From: JADZFO01 sp964512635
Lineage (GTDB): Bacteria > 4484-113 > JAFGCY01
Assembly: GCA_964512635.1 (NCBI GenBank)
Contig: CAZEJB010000017.1
Span: forward strand, 5,702 to 69,701
Direction of reading: 5' to 3'
DNA length: 64,000 nt
Made by a program: the position numbers and the translations under genes
Shown here: positions 41,408 to 52,083 of the stretch, piece by piece
How the letters are laid out: each line of letters opens with the position of its first letter
Position numbering within the stretch: position 1 is the stretch's first letter
Notes under the pieces: generated by a model
What the model saw: only the letters and a program-made list of their open reading frames with translations
What the model was told of the DNA's origin: nothing
Database searches by the model: none

Positions 41408-41436
41408 CTTATAACACGGCGGCATCGACTGGTCAA
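41408..41436 (-). promoter_or_regulatory. pilB promoter
   Basis: Minus strand: TTGACC (41431-41436), 17-bp spacer, TATAAG (41408-41413). Predicted transcription starts at about 41401, immediately before the structured leader. Confidence 0.7.
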
Positions 41437-41548
41437 AGCAGCGGGAGATTAAACTTTGGCAACAGCGCGGCTGCCGCGAATCGTGGGCAACAATTACAGA
41501 CCAGCGTGCCGCTGTTTTGTTGCATCGCCCCGCAAAACAGACCGATTC

Positions 41549-42679
<1,131 letters not shown>

Positions 42680-42682
<3 letters not shown>

Positions 42683-42694
42683 TGCGGCATTATC
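42680..42694 (-). promoter_or_regulatory. -10 box of a leaderless exchanger gene
   Basis: GATAAT (42689-42694, minus strand), six bases, ATG 42682. Confidence 0.55.
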
Positions 42695-42714
42695 CCCGGT
42701 TTTTCAACGGAAGC

Positions 42715-43464
42715 CTAGCCCGCGCTGTCCTGCAGACGTCCCAGCAGCTTGCTGTAGCCCGCGCCGATGTCGCCAAGGTCGAAGCGGAAAAGGTCCTTGT
42801 CGAACTTCTCGCCGGTCTTGGCATCAACGAGGCGGCAGGTGTCCGGCGTGACCTCGTCGGCCAGGATGATGCGCGAGGGGCTGCCGTCGGCCGGGCTGAA
42901 GCGGCCGAACTCCAGCTTGAAGTCGATCAGGCGGATGCCCCAGCGGCCATAGATCTCGCGCAGCTTCTCGCCGATGACGAAGGCGCGCCAGGAGATCAGC
43001 GCGATCTCGTCGCTGGTGGCCAGGCCCATCAGCGCCGCGACCTGCGGCGCGATCACCGGGTCGTGCAGCGCGTCATCCTTGAGGCACAGCTCCAGCAGCG
43101 GCGGCTCCATGGCGATGCCCGGCGCGATGCCATAACGGCGGCAGAGGCTGCCCTGGGCCTCGTAGCGCAGGATGACCTCGATCGGCAGGATCGCCACCTT
43201 GCGCACCAGCGCGCGGCTCTCGTCCAGCAGCCGGATGAAGCTGGTCTCGATGCCGAGCTCGCCAAGCGCGGTCATCAGGATCGCGTTGATCCGGTTGTTG
43301 ATGCTGCCCTTGCCCTCGAAGGAGCCCTTCTTGGTGGCGTCAAAGGCGGTGAGGGAGTCCTTGTACTCCATCACCAGCGCATCGGGGTCGGCCGTCGCAT
43401 ACATGCGCTTGGCCTTGCCCTCGTACAACATTTCGCCTTGCATAACTTCCTGTGTCGTGTCCAT
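42715..43464 (-). CDS. purC: Phosphoribosylaminoimidazole-succinocarboxamide (SAICAR) synthase
   Basis: 249 aa. It catalyses the ATP-dependent joining of CAIR and aspartate in purine synthesis. Family motifs: MLYEGKAKRMYAT, YKDSLTAFDATKKGSFEGKG, IEVILRYEAQGSLCRRYG, LIDFKLEFGR and LADEVTPDTCRL. The length is normal. A TAAAAT hexamer (minus strand) lies nine bases before the ATG, implying a leader of two or three bases. No other pur genes are close. Confidence 0.92.
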   Translation of the reverse strand: MDTTQEVMQGEMLYEGKAKRMYATADPDALVMEYKDSLTAFDATKKGSFEGKGSINNRINAILMTALGELGIETSFIRLLDESRALVRKVAILPIEVILRYEAQGSLCRRYGIAPGIAMEPPLLELCLKDDALHDPVIAPQVAALMGLATSDEIALISWRAFVIGEKLREIYGRWGIRLIDFKLEFGRFSPADGSPSRIILADEVTPDTCRLVDAKTGEKFDKDLFRFDLGDIGAGYSKLLGRLQDSAG

Positions 43465-43482
43465 GGGAGGCGTATTTTACAA

Positions 43483-43611
43483 GTAGCAACGCGGCCCTGT
43501 CCGCGCGTCTTGAAGTCGGAATACTTGGGCCGTGCATGTCTGCCCCGACTGCAGTTCACGGGCAGAAGCAACACCGACACCAGGAACGCGCGGACAGGGC
43601 CGCGCTGCTAC
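43483..43611. repeat. 25-bp inverted repeat pair between purC and the sugar-dehydrogenase-like gene
   Basis: 43483-43507 and 43587-43611 are inverted copies (24 of 25 matching), each itself palindromic (GCGGCCCTGTCCGCGC core). The right copy is a perfect match, inverted, to 26029-26053. Together they could form a large stem around the ~80 bp between. Confidence 0.85.
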
Positions 43612-45260
43612 TGCGAGTAACTTATCCGATACACCGCCCCGGCCTGGTCGTCGCTGACCAGCAGCGCGCCGTCAGGCATCACCAGCACGTCCGCCGGGCG
43701 GCCCCAGCGTCCGCCGAACTGATCCTGCCAGCCCTCGGCGAAGATCTCATAGCCGTCGGATGTTTCATTGTCAGCATTAACTTTGATGCGGCTGACCCGC
43801 GCGCCCAGCGGCGGCTGACGGTTCCACGAGCCATGCTCTGCTATGAAGGCATCGCCCTGATATTCCGCCGGGAACATGCTGCCGGTGTAGAAGCGCACAC
43901 CCAGCGGTGCGACGTGCGTGCCCAGGGGCTGGACCGGTTCGATGTAGTCGGCAGCGTTTTCGCCATCGCTGTACTGGGGATCGGGATCAGGCTGGCTCAT
44001 CCCGTGGAAATGAGGGTAGCCGAAGTGCGGATCGGTAGTCTGCGCGTCAATGCGGTTGAGCTCGCAGGGCGGGTTGTTGCTGGTGCCGTTCTGATCGGGA
44101 CCCCACTCGTCGCGGCCGTTATCGGTGAACCACAGCTCGCCCGTGACCGGGTGCCAGTCGAAGCCGACGCTGTTGCGGATACCGCGGCCGATGATGTCGT
44201 AGCCCTGCATGTCCTCATGCATCCGAGTGATGTTGGCGTAGGGATCGCCTGCGTCGCAGATATTGCAGGGCGCGCCGACAGGCACATACAGCCGGCCGTC
44301 AGGGCCGAAGCGGATGAACTTCCAGCCGTGATGCTCTTCGGTGGGATAGCCGCCGAAAACCAGCTCGGGGGCGGCTGGCGTCTCGATGTGCTGCGCGATA
44401 TCGCTGATACGGTAGATGCTGCTGATCGCGCTGAAGTACAAATCACCGTCCTTGACATCTACGCCGACCGGCTCAACTATGCCGCTGGCTACTACCTGGA
44501 TGTCGTCGGCGTGCCCATTGGCATCGAAGTCGCGCACGGCATAGACATTGCCGGCATCGCGGCTGCCGACATACAGCGTGCCGTCGGTGTCGAGGCACAT
44601 CGCCCGGGCGTTGTTGACCGGGTAGGCAAAGACGCTGATGCTGAAGCCGGCGGGCAGGCTGATGCTCTCCAGCGGCAGGTCGCCGGGATCCTCATAAGGC
44701 CCGACCTGGAAGCTGTAAAGACGCTCGGTCGCCTGGCCGCTGATCGCCACCGCGATCAGCAGTGTGCCATTGTCGTAAGTGTAGGGTCCATAGCCGTCGA
44801 GGCTGAGCTCGGTGTTCTGCGGCAGCACTCGCCAGTCCCAGCTCGATCCGGGGCGCGCCAGGCCAATAAAGCAGCTTCCGTCAGCGGGTGCCTGCGCGCC
44901 AAAGTTGAAGTCGAGGGTCGCCGGGCCGGCGTAGTCCTCTATCAGCACGCTGTAGAGGCAAAAGCTCAGACCGCTGAGGCCGCCGCCCGCGCTGCTGTCA
45001 GGGGTGAAAATCGCCTCGTTGTGTTCCAGGCTCACGCGGCCAAAGGGCTGGCCCTGGTCCCACTCGCCGCCGGGCACGGACAGGTTAGCCGGGTCAAAGG
45101 CCGCTTCGCGACCCAGGCTGGCCGGCGGCGCCGGGAAGCTGCTTTCGAGCTGAGCCGCGGTGATACCGGCGTCTTGCGGGCCGGAGCCGCTGCAGCCTGC
45201 AATCAGCACTGCAGCGCTGAGAGCAGCAAGGAGCACGACAGAAGTTCTGGGATTCAACAT
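43608..45260 (-). CDS. PQQ-dependent sugar (sorbosone/glucose) dehydrogenase-like lipoprotein
   Basis: 550 aa, lipobox LIAGC. Residues ~85-185 are the shared lipoprotein module (CLYSVLIEDYAG..., SSWDWRVL). The C-terminal ~350 residues are a GSDH-type six-bladed propeller: LPAGFSISVFAYPVNNARAM, GTLYVGSRDAGNVYAV, HGWKFIRFGPDGRLYVPVGAPCNIC, GIRNSVGFDWHPVTGELWFTDNGRD and AEHGSWNR. Such enzymes oxidise sugars or aldehydes with PQQ in the periplasm; many relatives are uncharacterised, so activity is not certain. GGGAGGA precedes the ATG. Confidence 0.85.
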   Translation of the reverse strand: MLNPRTSVVLLAALSAAVLIAGCSGSGPQDAGITAAQLESSFPAPPASLGREAAFDPANLSVPGGEWDQGQPFGRVSLEHNEAIFTPDSSAGGGLSGLSFCLYSVLIEDYAGPATLDFNFGAQAPADGSCFIGLARPGSSWDWRVLPQNTELSLDGYGPYTYDNGTLLIAVAISGQATERLYSFQVGPYEDPGDLPLESISLPAGFSISVFAYPVNNARAMCLDTDGTLYVGSRDAGNVYAVRDFDANGHADDIQVVASGIVEPVGVDVKDGDLYFSAISSIYRISDIAQHIETPAAPELVFGGYPTEEHHGWKFIRFGPDGRLYVPVGAPCNICDAGDPYANITRMHEDMQGYDIIGRGIRNSVGFDWHPVTGELWFTDNGRDEWGPDQNGTSNNPPCELNRIDAQTTDPHFGYPHFHGMSQPDPDPQYSDGENAADYIEPVQPLGTHVAPLGVRFYTGSMFPAEYQGDAFIAEHGSWNRQPPLGARVSRIKVNADNETSDGYEIFAEGWQDQFGGRWGRPADVLVMPDGALLVSDDQAGAVYRISYSQ

Positions 45261-45424
45261 GGAAATCCTCCCAGAAAGAGCTTAACAGCAAGCTTCAGAT
45301 TGGGCTGATCCCGAGCCAGCCCGGCCTCGCCGCAGTGAGGTCAGCCGTAACTTTTTGCTACTTCTGGTAATCTAAAGTCAGAGGCGAAGGACGTGACATA
45401 AGCGCCTCAATGGGGAGATCGGAC

Positions 45425-48034
45425 ATGCTGTTGCCTAAGCTGCGGGTCGCAGGGTCTTTACTGCTGGCCCTGGCCCTGATGTTCGTTTATTCATGCGGCG
45501 CTGTGGACGCTCCCGGTGCCGAAAGCTCTAAGCCGCTGGTTACCGGAACTGCAGCGAGCCCCAGGCGCAGCACTCCAGCCGCCCAGCCGATCAGCACTTC
45601 TCCGCTCCAGCTTCCTGCCCCGGCAAGTCTGATCAAGCAGAATGGCTCATCATTCACTTTGGCTGACGGCTATAGCGACGGCGCGGACTTTGCGGCTGCC
45701 TTGCCCAATAACCGTGTCTCGGCTGCCGGCAGCTCCGCCGCCTTTGCGCCGGCCTATGACTCTGGAGAGCCGCTTTCAGAACTGTCCTATGCGGTGTACA
45801 GTTTCACGCTTCCGGACTACAACAATGACGCTCCGGTCGACATCAAACTCAACTGGAGCGATGCTCCGGATACCGGCAAGTGCTTTGTCTGCCTCAGCGA
45901 GTTCTTTGACGGTTACTGGGAGACCTTTGCCCTGCCGGCCGACGGACGCCTTCCCTTCGCTGGCTTTACCGAATACATCAGCCAAAGCGATATTCACCTC
46001 CTGACCGTCGTAGTCACAGGTACGGACGCAGCCATTCTGGACAGCATACAGCTGACAGTGGCCCAGCCACCTGTGGCAAGTATCGTGCCTGACAAGGACA
46101 GTGGAGTAGTTCCGCTCACGGTGAACTTTGATGCCAGTGCGAGTATGGACCCGGATGGCAGCATAGTCAGCTATGAGTGGGACCTTGATGGTGACGGCCT
46201 GTTCAACGAGAACGGCAGTGAAGCGGATGCCATGGACTCAGTGGCAGCGGTAAACACCTACAGCGCGTTTGGAACATTTACCGTTACGCTGCGAGTGACT
46301 GATGACGGCGACTTTCAGGATGAAGCGACGGTGGAGATCAATGTGTCTGAGTCCGAGCCGCCGGTGGCAGATCTCAAGGCCAGCCAGGAGAGCGGGCCAA
46401 AAGTTCTTGAAGTGGACCTCAACGCCGGGGATTCAATGGATCCTGACGGAACCATCGTGGACTTTGAATGGGACTTTGATGGGGACAACAATTTCAATGA
46501 GGCTGACAACGGCGAGAGTGCCGCGCAGGGCAATTCGCTGGCGCAGGCGTCCTATGCTGCGGTGGGCGATTTTAATGCCACGGTACGAGTGACCGATAAC
46601 GACGGCGGAAAAGACACTGCGAGCGTCGTCATCATGGTGACCAATACTCCGCCGATCGCCGATATCCAGGCCAGCGCTTTAGAAGGCGATGCACCATTCC
46701 AGGTTGACTTCAACGCCGAAGGGAGTTTTGACCCCGCGGGCAACATTGTCGAAACCGAATGGGATTTCGATGGTGATGGACTGTTTAACGAGGCGGGAAC
46801 GGAGGAGGAAACGGCGCACGACGTCTCCCAGCCCAATGACATCGACTACCTCTCTCCGGGCGTCTTCAACGCAACACTTCGCGTGACGGATGAGGATGGG
46901 GCCAGCGACACGGCCAGCGTGGGCATAACCGCCCATGGCTGGATCATAACTACGGTAGACCAGGATGTGAACTCCCAGGAAGGCTACTCTGTGGACCTGC
47001 TGGTCCAGAACGGCAAGCCCGTCATTGGCCACTCAACCCTGAGTCCTTACGGCATTCGTTGGGTCAGCTGCTCAACCCAGGAGGGGACTACCCAGGGAGA
47101 CTGGACCGGGGCGACTGTACTGGACGGTACTCTGGCGCCTGGACTGGCCTCCTTCGCCCTGATTGGCGGAAACCCGGCGGTGAGCTTCTTTTCGGATACT
47201 GGTACAAACGGGCTCTTCTACAGCCGCAGCTCCACAGCCGGCGGAACGAATCCTGTCGACTGGATTTCCCCTGTCTTAATCGACAACGCCAATCTCGCCG
47301 GGCTGACGAGCGATTTACTGGAGGTCAGCGGCAAGCCCTCAATTGCCTACAGCGCCAATACGACTGGGGACCTGCGCTATGCGCGTTCGACCCAGAATGA
47401 CGGCTCGAGCGGCTGGAGCAGTTTTACGATTGATGGCGACGGCGCAGGGGCTGAACAATATGGCGGTCATCTCTCGCTGAACATCGTCTCCGGCGCGCCA
47501 GCAGTGGCTTACAGTTCGGCATCCGGCACCCAGGGCCTGTTCTATATCAAGTCGTCTACCGCCACCGGCGCAGCCCAGGCTGACTGGACAGGAGGGGTTC
47601 ATACCACCATCCTGGCAGACACATCAGCTTGTCAGTTTCCCTCGCTGGCGATAGTCAATGGGTTTCCGGCGGTCTCGTTTATGGACGCGTCGCTGACCCT
47701 GCGCTTTGCCCGCTCGTCGAGTGCCACGGGCTCAGCGGCCTGGAGCACAGCGGTGGTGGACAATACCGGCATAACGGGAGAGCACAGCAGCCTGGCCATA
47801 ATCGGCGGCTTTCCGGCCATCGCCTACCACAGCCAGAGCGCGGACCACAGTCGCTTTGTCAGCTCAACCGACATGGACGGTGCTGGCAACGCGAGCTGGA
47901 CCAATGAAGCGGACATTCAGCCTGCGGGCAGCAATGGTCGCTTTACCTCACTGGTCGAGTTGGCCAGCGGCAGAGCTGCCGTGGCTTACCGCGATGACGG
48001 CAACGCCCTGCTGAAGTACGCGGTGAAGTACTAG
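45425..48034 (+). CDS. Lipoprotein with three PKD domains and propeller-like repeats
   Basis: 869 aa, lipobox VYSC. ATG 45425 is used because GGGGAG lies seven bases upstream; the ATG at 45410 overlaps that site. Order: signal, a spacer, the shared N-terminal module (AVYSFTLPDYNNDAPVDIKLNW), three PKD domains (each with a DPxGxI...EWDFDGD type core), then about 350 residues of repeats like GKPSIAYSANTTGDLRYARS. It is most similar to the next gene in this window, so the two are probably a tandem duplication. Confidence 0.8.
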   Translation: MLLPKLRVAGSLLLALALMFVYSCGAVDAPGAESSKPLVTGTAASPRRSTPAAQPISTSPLQLPAPASLIKQNGSSFTLADGYSDGADFAAALPNNRVSAAGSSAAFAPAYDSGEPLSELSYAVYSFTLPDYNNDAPVDIKLNWSDAPDTGKCFVCLSEFFDGYWETFALPADGRLPFAGFTEYISQSDIHLLTVVVTGTDAAILDSIQLTVAQPPVASIVPDKDSGVVPLTVNFDASASMDPDGSIVSYEWDLDGDGLFNENGSEADAMDSVAAVNTYSAFGTFTVTLRVTDDGDFQDEATVEINVSESEPPVADLKASQESGPKVLEVDLNAGDSMDPDGTIVDFEWDFDGDNNFNEADNGESAAQGNSLAQASYAAVGDFNATVRVTDNDGGKDTASVVIMVTNTPPIADIQASALEGDAPFQVDFNAEGSFDPAGNIVETEWDFDGDGLFNEAGTEEETAHDVSQPNDIDYLSPGVFNATLRVTDEDGASDTASVGITAHGWIITTVDQDVNSQEGYSVDLLVQNGKPVIGHSTLSPYGIRWVSCSTQEGTTQGDWTGATVLDGTLAPGLASFALIGGNPAVSFFSDTGTNGLFYSRSSTAGGTNPVDWISPVLIDNANLAGLTSDLLEVSGKPSIAYSANTTGDLRYARSTQNDGSSGWSSFTIDGDGAGAEQYGGHLSLNIVSGAPAVAYSSASGTQGLFYIKSSTATGAAQADWTGGVHTTILADTSACQFPSLAIVNGFPAVSFMDASLTLRFARSSSATGSAAWSTAVVDNTGITGEHSSLAIIGGFPAIAYHSQSADHSRFVSSTDMDGAGNASWTNEADIQPAGSNGRFTSLVELASGRAAVAYRDDGNALLKYAVKY

Positions 48035-48178
48035 GCAGCCGGCCCTCGGGGCACAACTGCAAGCTTTCGCAAGGCTCAGCGCGCTCAAAGCGCGGGCGCT
48101 AAGCGTGCGCTTTTGATTCCCCGCTGTTAAAGTAGAAGCAGCGCGGAAGGAGGCTGACTTGCGCGCCTGGGAGTTGTC

Positions 48179-50869
48179 ATGACATCGCTTCAGTTCTTGC
48201 GTCTCATCCTGTTGGCTATGCTGGCCTGCGCTGCGCTGAGCAGCTGCAAGGGCGACCTTGCAAGTTCTCAGGACAGCCGCGTCCAGGACCCGGCGCCACA
48301 GGTGCGATCCATCGACCGCCCCACCGTACTGAGTGCCGAGCTGCAGCCTGCGCAAAAGCTTGATGGACCCGCGGCCCTGGCCCTGCCCCAGCTCGCATCA
48401 CCCCGGGATATGTTGTCAGCCGCGGACCGCTCCGCCAGTTTCACGCTGCCTGACGGCTTGCGCGAAGCGGCGCTCTACTCGCAGCAGCTGCCTTCTAACC
48501 GTGTCAGCCCCTCCGGCTCGAACCTGACCTTCCAGCCCAACTTCAGCCCCGGCAACAGCGGGCTGGAACGGATGGCTTATGCCGTTTACAGCTTCGACCT
48601 GCCTGACTACGCCGGTCGCTATGTTGAGGTCAGCACCGACTGGGGTGCGACGCCGGGCGCCGGACTTGGCTATGTCGCGCTGGGTAACTTCGCCACCGGG
48701 CGCTGGGACTGGTATGGCGACCCTTCCAGTGAAGCGCTGCACTTTGAAGATTTCAACCCTTACATTGATGCCGGAACTGATACTTGCCTCGTCGTCGTGG
48801 CCGTTCGCGGCACCGCCATCTGCCGGCTGGACATGCTTCAGATCTATACGCCGCAGCCACCCAGCGCGGTGCTGGGCTCGGATGTCGACAGCGGCCTGAC
48901 GCCGCTGGATGTCTTCTTCGATGGCAGCGGCAGCGTCGACACGGATGGCAGCGTGACGGGCTTTGAGTGGGATCTCGATGGCGACGGGACCTTTGGCGAA
49001 AGCGGCGAAGAGGCCAACGCGGCCGGCCAGAGCACCGTGTCCAAGCAGTTTGCGGATCCCGGAGCGGTCACCGTGTCACTGCGGGTAACAGACAATGACG
49101 GGCTGACAGGCACCGACAGCCTGATCATCAACGCCAACCTCGCCCCCAATGACCAGCCGATCGCACTGCTGGGGGCTGACCCGCTGAGCGGTCCGGCGCC
49201 GCTGGAAGTCAGCTTTGACGCCAGCACCAGCTCGGACCCGGATGGCAGCATCGTGGCCTGGGAGTGGGATTTCGATGGCGACGGCAACTTCGGCGAAGCG
49301 GACAACGGCGAGCAGGCCGCAGCTGATAACCCCCAGCCGGCGGCGGTCAGCTATGTCGATCCAGGTGAATACAACCCTGCGGTGCGCATCACTGACAACG
49401 GCGGCGCGATGGACAGCGCCAGCGTGGCCGTGTCCGTCCAGCAGGCCGGGGCGGTGACTGCCGTGCTGGAATCTGACTTCAGCGCGGGCGATGCGCCCCT
49501 GAGCATCAACTTTGACGGCAGCAATTCGCTGGGCGCTATCACGGACTATGAGTGGGACTTTGACGGCGACGGCGTTTTCAACGAGACTGGAGCAGAGGCG
49601 ACGGCCCAGGGCCTTGCGACGCCGGACAGCTATCTGTTCGCCACCCCTAATCTGTGGACGGTCAGCCTGCGGGTCAGCGATTCGCTGGGCAACAATGACA
49701 CAGACAGCGTGATCATCACGGCCCACGGCTGGGCCGTTGTCGAAATGCCTGAAACGGGACCCTACCCGTCGATAGCCAGCATCAACGGCCACCCGGCTAT
49801 CTGTCACCACAGCTATGTGGATGGCAATTCGCAGCCGACCAACACCCTGCGCTACTACTACTCGAACAGCCTCACCGGGGCCCTGCCGGAGGACTGGTCG
49901 GACCCCGTTTCCGTTGAAACTGCGGTCCAGACGAGTGGCTGGCAGAGCAGCCTGCTTGAGGTTCAGGGCCGCCCGGCGATCTTCTACTACAGCACATCAA
50001 ACCAGAACGTGTTCTACGAAAGGGCGGCGACTGCCACCGGCACCGGCAGCAGCGACTGGGACAGCGCGTCACTGCTTATCGATAGCGCTGGCGGTCAGAC
50101 CTATTACGGATTCAAAGGCGCAATCATCAGCGGCAACCCGGCCGTGGCATGGAACCGTGGACCGGAGAATGATTCAATCCTTCGCTATGCGCGTTCAACC
50201 ACTGCCACGGGCGATTTGATCGCCGACTGGGGTGCAGGATCGAAGCTGACCATTGACCAGGCTGGCGGACACAATGTCGGTCGCGAATGCTGGCTGGCCA
50301 TGGTTAATGGCACACCGGCGATTTCCTACGAGGATGACTTTGGCGGAACCCATACGCTGAAATATGCGCACTCGTCGACCCCGGATGGCTATAACATCGC
50401 CGACTGGACCATCGTGACTGTCAGCAGCAGCGAGAACCCGCAGTACACCAGCCTGCTTGAGGTGGGCGGCGCTCCGGCAATAGCCTACAAGCGTGAAGGC
50501 ACCTTCGGGCTGATCTACCGCCGGGCGAGCACCGCCAGCGGTAATGCCAGCGCTGACTGGGATACCGGTACAAACCTGCTGGTTGCTTCAGGCGGTCCGG
50601 TGGGATCCTTTGCCAGCCTCAACATCGTGAATGGGCATATCGCGATCACCCATGCCAGTTACAGTAATCCGTACGCGCTTTTCTACAAGGAAGCGACGAC
50701 ACTGAACGGAACCTCGCAGGCAGAATGGGACAACGGGATCAGCGAGACAGCCGACAGCGGCGAGTCCTCGCTAGGCGAGTGGATGGAATGCGTGGTCTGT
50801 AACGGGCGGCCGATCTGCGTCTACCGCGGGGTTGCCAACCAGCTGGTGCGATTCTGCGTGAGGATCTAA
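48179..50869 (+). CDS. Lipoprotein with three PKD domains and propeller-like repeats, paralogue of preceding
   Basis: 896 aa, lipobox LSSC. GGGAG is five bases upstream of the ATG. Same order as the preceding gene: shared module (AVYSFDLPDYAGRYVEVSTDW, GRWDWYGD), three PKD domains (TDGSVTGFEWDLDGDG; DPDGSIVAWEWDFDGDG; ITDYEWDFDGDG), and a C-terminal repeat region with GRPAIFYYS, GAPAIAYK and GTPAISYE motifs. Both genes have TAAAGT hexamers 45-55 nt upstream of the start. No catalytic residues were recognised. Probably a surface adhesin-like or scaffold protein. Confidence 0.8.
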   Translation: MTSLQFLRLILLAMLACAALSSCKGDLASSQDSRVQDPAPQVRSIDRPTVLSAELQPAQKLDGPAALALPQLASPRDMLSAADRSASFTLPDGLREAALYSQQLPSNRVSPSGSNLTFQPNFSPGNSGLERMAYAVYSFDLPDYAGRYVEVSTDWGATPGAGLGYVALGNFATGRWDWYGDPSSEALHFEDFNPYIDAGTDTCLVVVAVRGTAICRLDMLQIYTPQPPSAVLGSDVDSGLTPLDVFFDGSGSVDTDGSVTGFEWDLDGDGTFGESGEEANAAGQSTVSKQFADPGAVTVSLRVTDNDGLTGTDSLIINANLAPNDQPIALLGADPLSGPAPLEVSFDASTSSDPDGSIVAWEWDFDGDGNFGEADNGEQAAADNPQPAAVSYVDPGEYNPAVRITDNGGAMDSASVAVSVQQAGAVTAVLESDFSAGDAPLSINFDGSNSLGAITDYEWDFDGDGVFNETGAEATAQGLATPDSYLFATPNLWTVSLRVSDSLGNNDTDSVIITAHGWAVVEMPETGPYPSIASINGHPAICHHSYVDGNSQPTNTLRYYYSNSLTGALPEDWSDPVSVETAVQTSGWQSSLLEVQGRPAIFYYSTSNQNVFYERAATATGTGSSDWDSASLLIDSAGGQTYYGFKGAIISGNPAVAWNRGPENDSILRYARSTTATGDLIADWGAGSKLTIDQAGGHNVGRECWLAMVNGTPAISYEDDFGGTHTLKYAHSSTPDGYNIADWTIVTVSSSENPQYTSLLEVGGAPAIAYKREGTFGLIYRRASTASGNASADWDTGTNLLVASGGPVGSFASLNIVNGHIAITHASYSNPYALFYKEATTLNGTSQAEWDNGISETADSGESSLGEWMECVVCNGRPICVYRGVANQLVRFCVRI

Positions 50870-50894
50870 AGGCGCAGAACAGAGCAGGCGAGGC

Positions 50895-51980
50895 CTAATC
50901 CAGCTTGAACTGCTCGCCGAGGAAGTACTTGCGGGCCATCGGGTTGGCCGCCACCTCCTGCGGCGTGCCCTCGACCAGCACTTCGCCATCCATCATGATG
51001 TAGGCGCGGTCGCAGATGCTCAGCGTCTCGCGCACGTTGTGGTCGGTGATCAGCACGCCGAGGCCCTTGTCGCGCAGGGAGGCGATAACTTCCTTCAGGC
51101 TCTCGATGGTTACCGGGTCGATACCGGTGAAGGGCTCGTCAAGCATGATGAAGTCGGGGTTCGTCGCCAGCGCCCGGGCGACCTCGCAGCGGCGGCGCTC
51201 GCCGCCGGAGAGCACATAGCCCTTGTACTTACGGATGTGGTCGATGTTGAACTCTTTGAGCAGGGGTTCCAGCATCGCGCGCTGCTCGCGCTCCGAGCGC
51301 CCGGTGGCCTCCCAGACCAGCAGGATGTTCTCCTCCACCGAGAGCTTCTTGAAGACGCTGCTTTCCTGCGCCAGATAGCCGATGCCCAGGCGCGCGCGCT
51401 TGTAGATCGGCAGGCGGGTGATGTCCTCGCCGTCCAGCAGGATCTTGCCGGCGTTGGGCGTGACCAGGCCGATCATCATATAAAAGCTGGTGGTCTTGCC
51501 CGCGCCGTTGGGGCCGAGCATGCCGACGATCTCCCCGGTGCGCACACGGATATCGACATTGTTGACCACGTTGCGGCCGCGGTAGGTCTTGACCAGGCCG
51601 CGGGCCTGCAGGGTTTTTGTGATGCCCTTCTTGCGGCCCAGCGCGGCATCCAGACCCGAGAGCTGCGCCCCTTCAACCTGCTCCTTGCGACCCCGGCGCT
51701 TCTCTGGCTTCGCCTTCGCCGGCGCCGCGGCGGGTGGCGCAGTTGCTGGCTCATTTACCGGGGCTGATGCATCAGCGGCGGTTGCGACCTCGCTGGTGGA
51801 ATCATTGGCCGCTGTCTCAGGACCTGTCTCAACTGCCATAGCGGCAGGCAGGTTGCCTTCATCGGCGCCCTTGGCGCTTTCAATGTTCTCCAGAACTTCG
51901 CGCGCAGCGGCCGGCTTTTCGCCCCCTGCACCCGCTTTGCGCTTGAAGAACATCGCCTTAATGACGCGGCCGGGCCGCAT
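50895..51980 (-). CDS. lptB: LptB-like ABC transporter ATPase with N-terminal extension
   Basis: 361 aa. The ABC domain begins near residue 125: Walker A GPNGAGKTT (156-164), Q-loop in GYLAQESSVF, signature VLSGGERRRCEVA, Walker B FIMLDEPFTGIDP, H-loop ITDHNVRE. ETLSICDRAYIMMDGEVL and the tail GEQFKLD match LptB, which powers lipopolysaccharide export with LptF/G. LptB is normally about 240 aa. Here ~120 extra N-terminal residues are Ala/Pro/Glu/Lys-rich and low-complexity. ATG 51980 is chosen since TATAAT (51988-51993) lies seven bases upstream; an ATG at 51989 overlaps it. Confidence 0.87.
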   Translation of the reverse strand: MRPGRVIKAMFFKRKAGAGGEKPAAAREVLENIESAKGADEGNLPAAMAVETGPETAANDSTSEVATAADASAPVNEPATAPPAAAPAKAKPEKRRGRKEQVEGAQLSGLDAALGRKKGITKTLQARGLVKTYRGRNVVNNVDIRVRTGEIVGMLGPNGAGKTTSFYMMIGLVTPNAGKILLDGEDITRLPIYKRARLGIGYLAQESSVFKKLSVEENILLVWEATGRSEREQRAMLEPLLKEFNIDHIRKYKGYVLSGGERRRCEVARALATNPDFIMLDEPFTGIDPVTIESLKEVIASLRDKGLGVLITDHNVRETLSICDRAYIMMDGEVLVEGTPQEVAANPMARKYFLGEQFKLD

Positions 51981-51993
51981 CGCATTCATTATA
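51978..51993 (-). promoter_or_regulatory. -10 box of leaderless lptB
   Basis: Perfect TATAAT (51988-51993, minus strand), seven bases, ATG 51980. It diverges from the dac promoter only ~75 bp away. Confidence 0.65.
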
Positions 51994-52068
51994 GGCGGCG
52001 CCCGCAGCCAGATTAAACACGGCGCTGAGACAGGCAGTCCTTAGTTGTCCATGCCTAAGCTGTCCTGC

Positions 52069-52083
52069 TACAATGCGCTCGTG
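52069..52083 (+). promoter_or_regulatory. -10 box of a leaderless carboxypeptidase gene
   Basis: TACAAT at 52069-52074, six bases, GTG 52081. An in-frame ATG at 52045 lies upstream of the -10 box and is not used. Confidence 0.65.
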
